Below are positions 1-6,174 of a DNA stretch of 6,434 nt, in pieces (within the stretch, counting starts at the first letter, position 1; each line of letters begins with the position of its first letter). This stretch comes from Acidobacteriota bacterium (GTDB lineage: Bacteria; Acidobacteriota; Polarisedimenticolia; QHYA01). The stretch is taken from NCBI GenBank assembly GCA_003223995.1, contig QHYA01000168.1, forward strand, positions 1-6,434, in the 5' to 3' direction. A model generated the notes under the pieces. That model was given only the letters and a program-made list of their open reading frames with translations. It made no database searches and was not told the origin of the DNA. Both the position numbers and the translations under genes were made by a program.

Positions 1-28
1 CGATGACAATCGTTTCGTAGCGCTTCAA
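1..28 (-). CDS. rpsF: 30S ribosomal protein S6, N-terminal fragment (runs off the left edge)
   Basis: Only the first nine codons lie in the window. They read (M)KRYETIVI, the opening beta strand typical of ribosomal protein S6, whose family starts with a basic residue followed by YET and a hydrophobic run. S6 binds the 30S platform together with S18. The start is a TTG at 28-26, chosen because a perfect Shine-Dalgarno sequence lies eight bases upstream and the S6 alignment begins exactly there. The gene follows pth after 74 bases on the same strand. In many bacteria rpsF heads an rpsF-rpsR-rplI group, which would lie beyond the edge. The identification rests on a short peptide, but the context (after rplY and pth) agrees. 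Confidence 0.82.
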
Positions 29-36
29 GAGTGTTG

Positions 37-43
37 CCTCCTT
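37..43 (-). promoter_or_regulatory. Strong ribosome binding site for rpsF
   Basis: On the minus strand AAGGAGG is a full match to the anti-Shine-Dalgarno sequence. It sits eight bases before the TTG codon at 28-26. It is the best ribosome binding site in the window and decides the non-ATG start of rpsF. Confidence 0.8.
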
Positions 44-102
44 CTGGCTGTCAAGCCCCCACGAGGGGGCAAGGATGGCGTTCGGCGGAAAGGCCCCTTC
101 TA
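44..102 (-). promoter_or_regulatory. pth-rpsF intergenic leader with competing hairpins
   Basis: On the minus strand the segment GCCCCC (70-65) can pair perfectly with GGGGGC (60-55) across a four-base loop TCGT. The same GCCCCC arm, extended to GCCCCCTC (70-63), can instead pair 7 of 8 positions with GAAGGGGC (100-93), enclosing a stretch that contains CCGCCGAAC. The two folds exclude each other. No T-run follows the short hairpin, so it is not a normal intrinsic terminator. Many rpsF leaders carry an S6:S18 binding element used for autoregulation, in which a CCG in a hairpin bulge is important. That makes this a candidate leader element, but I cannot confirm the match to that motif. Confidence 0.4.
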
Positions 103-681
103 TTATGGCTGCGGCGCCTCCATACGGTTGAACTTGCTGGCCGCCACCGGGACCCCCCGGCTGACTGCCAGCGCGAGCGCCTCCACGCTGCGCTCCAGCA
201 TCTTTTCTACCACGGGCCACTCGTCGGGGTCGAACGCTTGGAGGACATATTCCGCCAGGTCTCTCCTTTCTCCCTTCCCGAGTATTCCGAGCCGCAGCCG
301 GGGAATCTCCCGCGTCTGCAGGTGCTCGACGACCGACTGCATCCCCCTCTGCCCCCCCGCCGACCCACGGGCGCGGAGCCGTAACCTGCCCAGCGGAAGA
401 GCGATGTCGTCGTAAACTACCATGAACTCCTGGGGCGGCACCGAGTGGCGGACCGCCAGCTCAGCCGCCGCTTTCCCCGACCAGTTCATATAGGTCAGCG
501 GCTTGGCAAGGATCAACTCTTCGCCGAAAGCCTTCGCTTGCGCAACTTCGAGCCTCTCCTCTATGACCCGGAAGCGAGCCCCGATCTCCGAGGCAAGCCG
601 ATCCACGGCGAGGAATCCGACATTGTGACGGGAAAGCGCATAGCGGAGCCCGGGGTTCCCAAGCCCCAGGATGATCCTCAA
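103..681 (-). CDS. pth: Peptidyl-tRNA hydrolase
   Basis: This 192-residue protein is a complete bacterial Pth, the cytoplasmic esterase that frees tRNA from peptidyl-tRNAs dropped by ribosomes. Family signatures appear in order: GLGNPG at 6-11, SRHNVGF at 17-23 with the catalytic His19, PLTYMNWSG at 61-69 with Asn66, YDDIALPLG at 90-98 with Asp91 at the place of the catalytic Asp, and the GSAGG loop at 106-110. The loop continues Gln-Arg rather than the His-Asn of the E. coli enzyme. Length is normal for the family. The start is TTG at 681-679, whose last two bases begin the rplY stop codon (TTGA), so translation is probably coupled to rplY. Purine-rich Shine-Dalgarno-like sequence is abundant in the end of rplY, but none is ideally spaced. 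rpsF follows, whereas ychF often follows pth in proteobacteria. Confidence 0.96.
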   Translation of the reverse strand: MRIILGLGNPGLRYALSRHNVGFLAVDRLASEIGARFRVIEERLEVAQAKAFGEELILAKPLTYMNWSGKAAAELAVRHSVPPQEFMVVYDDIALPLGRLRLRARGSAGGQRGMQSVVEHLQTREIPRLRLGILGKGERRDLAEYVLQAFDPDEWPVVEKMLERSVEALALAVSRGVPVAASKFNRMEAPQP

Positions 682-1412
682 CGCGACTTGCTCTCTCCCT
701 TCCCCTTCTCCTCTTTCCCTTCCTTCCCTTCCTTCCCCTTTTCCTCAGCCTCCTCAGGCGCGGCTTCCTTCCCCTTCCTGATGACCTCCGGCTCGGCCGG
801 CGCGGCAGCCGCTTCCTCGACCGCAGGGGCGGCCTCCGCCTCGGCTCTCGGCAGCGCCACAACCGCCAGGGTCTGGGCCGGATCGCTGACGAGCCGCAGC
901 TTCTCGGCCAGCTTGATGTCCCCGATGGTCAGGTGCTGGCCCACGCGCAGGCCGGAGACATCGACCTCGATCGAGCCCGGGATGTCCACGGGCAAACAGG
1001 CAATCTCAACTTCACGCTGGACGAAATCGAGCAGCCCACCTTCCGCCTTCACCCCCACGGGGACGCCAGACAGGTGGACCGGAACCTTCACGGTGATCTC
1101 GTGCGACATGTCGATGCGCACGAAATCCGCATGGATGAGCTTGCCGGCGACGGGGTCCCGCTGCACTTCCCGGATCATCACGGTGTGCTTTCCGTTCTCC
1201 TCTTCTCCGAGCCGCAGCGTGAAGAGCGTGTTGGCCCCAGCGTCGCTGTGGAGGATGGTCAGGATCTGGCGCGGCTCCACGGCCACGGCCACCGGCCGCC
1301 CGTCTCCTCCGTAAACGATGCCGGGGACGAGCCCCTGGCGGCGAAGCCTGCGGGACTCGTTCTTCCCGACGGCGTGCCGGAGTCGAGCGTCAACGACGAT
1401 GTCTTTGAGCAT
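678..1412 (-). CDS. rplY: 50S ribosomal protein L25, long general stress (CTC/TL5) form
   Basis: The 244-residue protein has the two-domain architecture of the long L25 family. The N-terminal 5S rRNA-binding domain occupies about residues 1-95, with a typical basic start (ARLRHAVGKNESRRLRRQG at 9-27) and VPGIVYGG at 29-36. The TL5/CTC C-terminal beta domain spans about 100-187 (VPVHLSGVPVGVKAEGG at 110-126). A charged Ala/Glu/Lys/Gly tail covers about 189-244 and is probably disordered. E. coli L25 has only the first domain (about 95 residues). L25 sits on 5S rRNA in the large subunit. The ATG at 1412-1410 is preceded by AGGAAG at the ideal distance of eight bases. The gene lies 46 bases after prs and overlaps pth by four bases. 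The end of the tail is coded by a low-complexity purine tract. Confidence 0.95.
   Translation of the reverse strand: MLKDIVVDARLRHAVGKNESRRLRRQGLVPGIVYGGDGRPVAVAVEPRQILTILHSDAGANTLFTLRLGEEENGKHTVMIREVQRDPVAGKLIHADFVRIDMSHEITVKVPVHLSGVPVGVKAEGGLLDFVQREVEIACLPVDIPGSIEVDVSGLRVGQHLTIGDIKLAEKLRLVSDPAQTLAVVALPRAEAEAAPAVEEAAAAPAEPEVIRKGKEAAPEEAEEKGKEGKEGKEEKGKGESKSR
691..746 (-). repeat. 56-base homopurine tract with a 9-base tandem repeat in the rplY tail
   Basis: The plus strand is pyrimidine only from 691 to 746, so the coding strand is an unbroken run of purines. It encodes L25 residues 223-241, made only of Glu, Lys, Gly and one Ser. Inside it the plus-strand unit CCCTTCCTT occurs twice in tandem (717-725 and 726-734), coding for Lys-Glu-Gly repeats, with near copies following. 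Such tracts can slip during replication and can form triplex DNA. Its many GGA and GGG words also resemble ribosome binding sites just ahead of the pth start. Confidence 0.85.
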
Positions 1413-1420
1413 GTTCCTGG

Positions 1421-1426
1421 CTTCCT
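1421..1426 (-). promoter_or_regulatory. Ribosome binding site for rplY
   Basis: AGGAAG on the minus strand stands eight bases before the ATG at 1412-1410 and supports that start. It lies just downstream of an inverted repeat in the same gap. Confidence 0.6.
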
Positions 1427-1429
1427 AGA

Positions 1430-1453
1430 AGCCCGAATGATTCATGACGGGCT
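1430..1453 (-). promoter_or_regulatory. Inverted repeat in the prs-rplY gap
   Basis: AGCCCG (1453-1448 on the minus strand) pairs perfectly with CGGGCT (1435-1430) across a 12-base loop that itself contains the small palindrome ATGATTCAT. Only two T residues follow, so it is a weak candidate for an intrinsic terminator. It ends four bases before the rplY ribosome binding site, so it could instead be a processing site or a leader structure that tunes L25 expression. No function is known from the sequence. Confidence 0.35.
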
Positions 1454-1458
1454 GAATG

Positions 1459-2388
1459 TCAGACGAACAAAGAGCTGACGGACGAATTTTCATGGATGCG
1501 CCGGATCGCCTCCCCCAGCAGCGGGGCGACCGACAGGACGAGGATCTTCCCGCAGCGCCGCTTCTCCTCGCTCATCGGTATGGTGTCGGTGACGACGATC
1601 TGCTCGATCTCGGATTCCAGGACCCGCTGGACGGCGGGGGCCGACAGCACGGCATGAGTGAAACAGCCGAGTACCCTCCTGGCGCCGCTGGCCCTGAGGG
1701 TGCGGACTGAACCCGTCAGAGTGCCGGCCGTGTCCACTATGTCGTCAACGATCACCGCTGTCTTCCCCCTCACGTCTCCGATCAGATGAAGCACCTCGGC
1801 GACGTCCGGGGCGCTGCGGCGCTTGTCGATGATCGCCAGCTCCCCGCCAAGTCGTTTCGCGTGAGCGCGCGCCCTCTCCACACCTCCGGCGTCGGGGGAG
1901 ACGATGACCAGATTCTCGAGATTCAGCTTGGCCAGATGATCGATCAGGACCGGCGCGGCGAAGAGATGGTCCACGGGGATGTCAAAGAAACCCTGGATGG
2001 TCGGAGCGTGAAGGTCCATCGTGAGGACGCGGTCCGCCCCGGCGGCGCTGAGCAGGTCCGCGACCAGCTTGCTCGAGATCGGCACCCGCGGCTTGTCCTT
2101 CCGGTCCTGCCTCGCGTAGCCGTAGTAGGGGAGCACGGCGGTGACGCGGTCGGCCGACGAGCGCTTGAACGCGTCGAGCATCAGCAGCAGCTCCATCAGG
2201 TGCTGGTTCACCGGCGCGCACGTAGGCTGGATGATGAACGTATCGGCCCCCCGCACGTTCTCGAGAATCTGGCAGTAGGACTCCCCGTCGGAAAAGTTCA
2301 TGAGCCGCATCTGCCCAAGGCCCATTCCGAGGTATTTGCAAATCGCCTCGCCCAGCGCCGGATGTGCGTTGCCGGAGAAGATCTTCAT
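1459..2388 (-). CDS. prs: Ribose-phosphate pyrophosphokinase (PRPP synthetase)
   Basis: This cytoplasmic enzyme transfers pyrophosphate from ATP to ribose 5-phosphate, giving PRPP for purine, pyrimidine, His, Trp and NAD synthesis. Class I signatures are all present, numbered from the ATG at 2388: KIFSGNA at 2-8, PYYGYARQDRK at 87-97, DLHAPTIQGFFDIPVDHL at 125-142 with the catalytic-site His127, SPDAGGVERAR at 164-174, the catalytic KRR at 190-192, the PRPP loop VIVDDIVDTAGTL at 212-224, and the usual C-terminus ending HENSSVSSLF. Length is 309 residues, close to the family's usual 310-320. I chose ATG 2388 because the family starts at this point and AGGGA lies just upstream. Two tandem GTG codons at 2406 and 2403 are in frame, follow a GAGGGGGG run, and would add six or five residues. 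An out-of-frame ATG-TGG-TGA overlaps those GTGs. The gene stands between ispE and rplY, as in Pseudomonas. Confidence 0.96.
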   Translation of the reverse strand: MKIFSGNAHPALGEAICKYLGMGLGQMRLMNFSDGESYCQILENVRGADTFIIQPTCAPVNQHLMELLLMLDAFKRSSADRVTAVLPYYGYARQDRKDKPRVPISSKLVADLLSAAGADRVLTMDLHAPTIQGFFDIPVDHLFAAPVLIDHLAKLNLENLVIVSPDAGGVERARAHAKRLGGELAIIDKRRSAPDVAEVLHLIGDVRGKTAVIVDDIVDTAGTLTGSVRTLRASGARRVLGCFTHAVLSAPAVQRVLESEIEQIVVTDTIPMSEEKRRCGKILVLSVAPLLGEAIRRIHENSSVSSLFV

Positions 2389-2448
2389 TGGTCCCTGAGT
2401 CACCACATGCCCCCCTCTCTCGAACCGCCCCTCTGTCGTCTACTACTA
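2389..2448 (-). other. ispE-prs gap: triple TAG stop and prs leader
   Basis: The ispE reading frame ends in three consecutive TAG codons (2448-2446, 2445-2443 and 2442-2440). The remaining bases are purine-rich and hold the GAGGGGGG run ahead of the alternative GTG starts of prs. I see no convincing -10/-35 promoter and no terminator hairpin here. There is no tRNA gene, although some lineages have tRNA-Gln at this place. Confidence 0.6.
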
Positions 2449-3363
2449 CACCCCTGCAGACTCATAGAGAGCCTCGTAGTAATCGGCGGCTCGCAACGTC
2501 CTGCTCCGCAGGGTCCTCAGGCCGGGAAACTCCCGGGACAGCAAACCCCGCGCTTCCTCCAACCTCCCGCAGCCTGGAGATCCATCGGGAAACAGACCGA
2601 ATACGGCCGACCCGCTGCCGCACAAAGCCGCTGCCTCAGCCCCCAGTTCCACGAGCCGCCGGCGCAAGGCGGGGAGCATGTCTCGCTCCTGCGAGGCGGC
2701 GGGCTCCAACTCATTGATCACGTAGGAGTAACCAGTCTCGCCCGGCAGGCTTCGCAGCGCAAAGCGCCTTATCGTATGGCCCCCGGAGCGGGCTGTCAAC
2801 CGCATTCTTGCTCGGCTGTACGTCTCGGCGGTGCGGATCCGGAACGGAGGAACAGCAATGAGCACGTCGGTTTCGTCGATGTCTGGCAGCGGATAGACCT
2901 CGTCTCCCCGGCCAAGCCCCAGAGCCGTCCCTCCGTGCAGGAAGAAGGGAACGTCGCTGCCCACTCGCGCCGCGAGATCGAGCAGCCGTCCGGCCGGAAG
3001 GTTCATCTTCCAAAGCCGCGCCAGCACGACGAGTGCGACGGCGGCATTGCTGCTGCCGCCCCCGAGGCCCGCGCCCGCGGGGATTTTCTTGCGGATAGCG
3101 ATGCGCGCCCCTGCCGGAGGAGAGGGAGAATGGCCCTCCATGAGGAGCCGCGCGGACTGCCAGACGAGGTTCTCCTCCCCCGAGGGCACATCGGGATCAT
3201 CACAAGAAACCTCGAGGACGCCAGCTGGGGCCCGTTCGAAGGTCATCTCGTCGGCCAGCCGCAGGCTTTGAAATATGGTGCGGATCTCGGCGTAGCCGTC
3301 AGGCCTTTCCCCCAGCAGCTCGAGACAAAGGTTGATCTTGGCGAAGGAAGGAAGCCGGATCAT
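2446..3363 (-). CDS. ispE: 4-diphosphocytidyl-2-C-methyl-D-erythritol kinase
   Basis: IspE is the ATP-dependent GHMP-family kinase that phosphorylates CDP-methylerythritol in the non-mevalonate (MEP) route to isoprenoids. The 305-residue protein begins with SFAKINLCLELLGERPDGY at 6-24, containing the conserved Lys9. It then shows the glycine-rich ATP loop PAGAGLGGGSSNAA at 95-108, GSDVPFFLHGG at 135-145 with the catalytic Asp137, NELEP at 217-221 (usually NDLE), and the C-terminal GSGSAVFG loop at 249-256. Length is slightly above the usual 280-300. The ATG at 3363-3361 overlaps the stop of the LolB-like gene (ATGA), and AGGA lies six bases upstream, so the start is secure and translation is probably coupled. 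The neighbours lolB before it and prs after it are a classic conserved set. Confidence 0.96.
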   Translation of the reverse strand: MIRLPSFAKINLCLELLGERPDGYAEIRTIFQSLRLADEMTFERAPAGVLEVSCDDPDVPSGEENLVWQSARLLMEGHSPSPPAGARIAIRKKIPAGAGLGGGSSNAAVALVVLARLWKMNLPAGRLLDLAARVGSDVPFFLHGGTALGLGRGDEVYPLPDIDETDVLIAVPPFRIRTAETYSRARMRLTARSGGHTIRRFALRSLPGETGYSYVINELEPAASQERDMLPALRRRLVELGAEAAALCGSGSAVFGLFPDGSPGCGRLEEARGLLSREFPGLRTLRSRTLRAADYYEALYESAGV

Positions 3364-4109
3364 GATTCTTCCTCTCCTCCGGAGGCGATCAGGTCGAGAA
3401 GATTGAAACCGGGCAGTGCAGCGAAGCCTTCCGGGATGGCCTGCTCGAAGGCTTTCGCCTCCGGGAGATCCAGCAGGCCGAGCCTCTCGAGATGAACCGA
3501 CACGCGAGTCCCCCCGCGGGCCGTCTCGGACTCTACCAGGAGGGGCGGTGTTCCCTTTTCATCATAGTGGAGGCGCAAGAGGCTTCCATCCGCATCCCGC
3601 CTGGACAGTTCTATCTCCCCTTCGCCCTTCCTGCTGTCGGCCGAGGTCGTGACACCTGAGAAGCCCGCCAGCGCCTCGCGGTCGCCCAGCATCGCTAGCA
3701 CCCAGAACTCCTCTCCCGCACCGAGCCCCAGCTGCTTGCCCCCCTCGGTGCCTGAAGCGCCGCTCCAGAAGCTCCTCTCACGAGGAATGACCGCCAGCGC
3801 TTTCCCTTCTCGAAAGACGACCGACAGCCTCGGCGGGCCGAGAGGCGACAGCACGTCGACCCTGAGCTTGTCGGGCTTCGCCGCGAAGATCTGGGCGCGG
3901 AAAGGCACCTGGCGCTCTCCCGCCCTGACCCAGCCGCGGTAGCGGGCCGCTGCGGATTGTCCCGAAGCTTGAGAGGGGGCCGACTCTTGCCGGAAGAGCT
4001 TGCTCCCCGCGCAGCCGGCCGGCGCCAGCAGTACGACGAAAAGGATCAGGATCGGGCCGGGGGCGCGGCGCGGGCCTCGGAGGGCCGGGTCACTTCCCTT
4101 CCTCCGCAT
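3360..4109 (-). CDS. LolB-like outer-membrane lipoprotein (lipoprotein insertion, probable)
   Basis: The 249-residue product begins with a lipoprotein-type signal: a basic stretch (MRRK, then RGPRR at 11-15), a hydrophobic core ILILFVVLLA at 20-29, and Cys33 in APAGC. Proline at -3 makes the lipobox imperfect. Residue +2 after Cys is Ala, not Asp, which fits outer-membrane sorting. The mature part is rich in alternating beta-strand patterns and contains RYRGWVRAGERQVPF at 56-70 and VLSPLGPPRLSVVF at 86-99. These resemble the LolA/LolB and DUF4292 half-barrel family, in which a PLG turn is common. Position between the TPR gene and ispE is exactly that of lolB in proteobacteria, which is the strongest argument. 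It is longer than E. coli LolB (about 207 residues), so I leave the symbol empty. ATG 4109 overlaps the TPR gene by 20 bases and has AAGGGA nine bases upstream. A longer in-frame reading to 4211 would only add Arg/Ser-rich sequence without the signal at its front. Confidence 0.7.
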   Translation of the reverse strand: MRRKGSDPALRGPRRAPGPILILFVVLLAPAGCAGSKLFRQESAPSQASGQSAAARYRGWVRAGERQVPFRAQIFAAKPDKLRVDVLSPLGPPRLSVVFREGKALAVIPRERSFWSGASGTEGGKQLGLGAGEEFWVLAMLGDREALAGFSGVTTSADSRKGEGEIELSRRDADGSLLRLHYDEKGTPPLLVESETARGGTRVSVHLERLGLLDLPEAKAFEQAIPEGFAALPGFNLLDLIASGGEEES

Positions 4110-6174
4110 GCCTGATCTTCCCTTCGATGCGCTTGCGCGGGCCTCCCAGCTCGATGGCCTCGCGGTATTTTGTTTCGGCTTCCGTCCGCCTCCCGACCGC
4201 GGCAAGGACATCTCCCAGGTGCTCCCTGACCGTCGCGTCCCCGGCCAGCAGTTCCGCCGCCCGTGACAAGGGATCGAGAGCCTCCCCGGCGCGCCCTCTC
4301 TTGAAGAGAACCCATCCGAGGCTGTCGAGGTAGGCGCCGTTTCCCGGAGAGAGCGCGAGGGCCTTCTCGATCAGCCGCTGGGCTTCCTCCAGGTTGCTTC
4401 CCTGATCGGCGAACATGTAGCCGAGGTAGTTCAGAGCGGCATGGTTCTTCTCGTTCGCGGCGATGGCGCGCCGCAGGATCGCAGCAGCATGGTCGATCCT
4501 GCCGGCCTTTTCCAGCGTCCCGCCCCATTCGAGCAGGATAGAATCATCCTCCGGCATGCGCCGGGAGGCCTGTTCGAGGACCGCGAGGGCTCTTTCCGTC
4601 TCGCCCCTCCGTGACCAGATCTGCGCGGCTCGGAGGGAAACCTCGGGAGTGGTCCCGGCTTGACCGATGGCTTCGGTCAGCTTTTTCTCCGCTGCATGGA
4701 AGTCCCCCTGCGCGGCCGCCGCTTCCGCGTCGATCAGCCGGAACCTGACATCCCCCGGAAACCGCTCCTGCGCCTCGGCCGACGTCTTGGCAGCCCTTGC
4801 GATGTCTCCCGAGAGAAGCAGGGCGTGGCAGCGGAGCAGGGCTGTCTCGGCGCGCTCACCGCCCCCGAGCCCTTCGGCTCGCTCCACCGCGGACAGTGCC
4901 TTGGCCGGCTGCTTCCTCTCCAGTTGAAGGCTCGCCAGCCGCAGTGCCACCGGAACTGCGAGAGCCTTCAGAGAAGGGTCCTTCTCGGCGACCGCCAGGG
5001 CACGTTCGAGAAGCTCGGCAGCCTCCGCCCCCTCTTCCCTGCCTTCTCTCAGTCCGGCGATTTCGTAGAGAAGATAGAAATCGTCCGGAGAGGCCTCGAG
5101 CAGGTCGCTGTACCTCTGGAGCGCTTCGGCCGGATGGCCCGATTGGCGAAGGGCCAGGGCCAAGGCCCGGGAGGCCCCCGTGTTGGCCGGCGCCATTTCC
5201 GTAGCCGTCTTCAGGGGCGCGACCGCTTCCTCGGCCTTCCCGGCCCGCAACAGGCAGACTCCCTGGTGGAAGAGGATCGTGGGTTCCGACGGTCTCACTG
5301 CCGCCAGGTCCCCATAGGTCCTGGCCGCCTCCGGCCATTTCTCCGCCTCTTCTTGGAGGATCGCGAGATTGGACAGTGCCTCGACCTGGCGCGGCACCCT
5401 CTCCAGAACGGCCGCGTAGTGTTCCGCCGCCTCGTCCTTGCGTCCGGCGCGAAGCAGCGCACGACCGAGCAGCAGATGCGTCTGGGCCACGTCGGCACCC
5501 TTGGCGAGCGCCAGCCGGAAGGAGTCGGCTGCGTCGTCGGGCGCCTCGCCCTGGAGCTGGAGCTTTCCGAGAACCGTGAGAGTGTCTGGATCGCCGCCGC
5601 CCAACTCGACGACCTTCCGGTATTCCGCGATGGCCTCCGCCAGCCTTTCGCGGTTCACCTCGCTTCTCAGCGCAGTGGCCGCGAGCGCCTCCGCGAGAGA
5701 TCGGTGGGCCTCCACATCCCCCCCGCCGTGCGAGACGGCATCCCTTGCGTGCAACAGCGCCTTGTCCGTGTCGCCGCTTCGCAGGTAGACATCCGACAGC
5801 TCCACGCGAATCTCCGGGGCAGTCTGATCGAGCCGCGCCGCCTCGCCCAGCTCGGAGAGAGCCCGCTCGACGTTCCCCTCGTCGGCCGACAATGCTCCAA
5901 GGAGGAAATGGTAATAGGCCAGCCCTCTCGACTCGCGGGCCGAGGAATCGGCTGCTGCGGGGAGCGCCACGGTGGCAGATCCCAAGACAATCAACAGGAA
6001 AGCAGACACGGGACGATGCGATCTCGCGGAGGTGCGCCAGCGATCATCTCCGAGAGGGCCAAGCTCCCGGACGGGCCGGCTGCATGGTTTGCGGACAGGA
6101 CATCTCCGCAACAACCGGATGAGTCTGCGTCGTCCTGCCACGAAGGGAGTTGCCTTCCGCGCCCCTGCGCTCAC
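4090..6174 (-). CDS. Secreted tetratricopeptide-repeat protein (upstream-of-lolB type)
   Basis: The 694-residue product is almost wholly built of TPR helices from about residue 84 to 676, with repeated A/G-x-x-x-x-A-x-x-x-x patterns, so it is most likely a binding scaffold. A hydrophobic segment at 57-71 followed by PAAAD at 72-76 looks like a signal peptide cleaved after Ala75, placing the repeats in the periplasm. The C-terminal part carries NYLGYMFAD at 582-590 and LDSLGWVLFKRGR at 616-628, then a REHLGDVL unit. These closely resemble the end of the Pseudomonas TPR protein encoded just before lolB (PA4667 type). GTG 6174 overlaps the S41 stop (GTGA) and is taken as the start, but it leaves an unusual Arg-rich 55-residue extension before the hydrophobic core. 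GTG 6141 and GTG 6009 are alternatives, though 6009 has no clear ribosome binding site and would lack a positive n-region. The specific function is unknown. Confidence 0.88.
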   Translation of the reverse strand: MSAGARKATPFVAGRRRLIRLLRRCPVRKPCSRPVRELGPLGDDRWRTSARSHRPVSAFLLIVLGSATVALPAAADSSARESRGLAYYHFLLGALSADEGNVERALSELGEAARLDQTAPEIRVELSDVYLRSGDTDKALLHARDAVSHGGGDVEAHRSLAEALAATALRSEVNRERLAEAIAEYRKVVELGGGDPDTLTVLGKLQLQGEAPDDAADSFRLALAKGADVAQTHLLLGRALLRAGRKDEAAEHYAAVLERVPRQVEALSNLAILQEEAEKWPEAARTYGDLAAVRPSEPTILFHQGVCLLRAGKAEEAVAPLKTATEMAPANTGASRALALALRQSGHPAEALQRYSDLLEASPDDFYLLYEIAGLREGREEGAEAAELLERALAVAEKDPSLKALAVPVALRLASLQLERKQPAKALSAVERAEGLGGGERAETALLRCHALLLSGDIARAAKTSAEAQERFPGDVRFRLIDAEAAAAQGDFHAAEKKLTEAIGQAGTTPEVSLRAAQIWSRRGETERALAVLEQASRRMPEDDSILLEWGGTLEKAGRIDHAAAILRRAIAANEKNHAALNYLGYMFADQGSNLEEAQRLIEKALALSPGNGAYLDSLGWVLFKRGRAGEALDPLSRAAELLAGDATVREHLGDVLAAVGRRTEAETKYREAIELGGPRKRIEGKIRHAEEGK
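4119..4124 (-). promoter_or_regulatory. Ribosome binding site for the LolB-like gene
   Basis: AAGGGA on the minus strand lies nine bases before ATG 4109, inside the last codons of the TPR gene. It selects this ATG over the upstream in-frame start at 4211 and places the lipoprotein signal at the N-terminus. Confidence 0.55.

Noticed and set aside
36..54. TTGACA on the minus strand before rpsF, resembling a -35 box.
   Set aside because: Only about 21 bases separate it from the rpsF start codon and they hold the ribosome binding site, leaving no room for a -10 box and transcript start.
55..70. G/C hairpin as an intrinsic terminator after pth.
   Set aside because: No T-run follows on the minus strand, and a perfect rpsF ribosome binding site lies close downstream. 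Treated as a leader structure instead.
102..132. CATAAT on the minus strand at the end of pth, resembling a -10 box for rpsF.
   Set aside because: The only -35-like word upstream (TTCAAC) is poor and the spacing is about 19 bases; not convincing in a GC-rich genome.
445..1314. Plus-strand open frame of 289 codons opposite rplY and pth.
   Set aside because: It is the mirror of certain genes, is full of Ser/Pro/Phe repeats derived from the purine tract, and has no recognisable family.
2389..2445. Possible tRNA-Gln between ispE and prs, as found in some lineages.
   Set aside because: The gap is 57 bases and shows no cloverleaf or TPsiC-arm sequence.
3308..3320. A 13-base word TCCCCCAGCAGCT shared with 6418-6430.
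   Set aside because: Both copies code for Leu-Leu-Gly-Glu in different proteins (IspE and the S41 protein) with the same preferred codons; chance, not a repeat element.
1786..3495. A 569-codon open frame on the plus strand.
   Set aside because: It runs antisense across prs and ispE, both certain from their motifs, and its translation shows no domain-like pattern. Long antisense frames are common in GC-rich coding DNA.
4046..4528. Alternative minus-strand frames of 100-160 codons inside the TPR gene (also at 4856-5338 and 5667-5990).
   Set aside because: They are Arg/Gly/Pro-rich frame shadows of a clear TPR reading frame.
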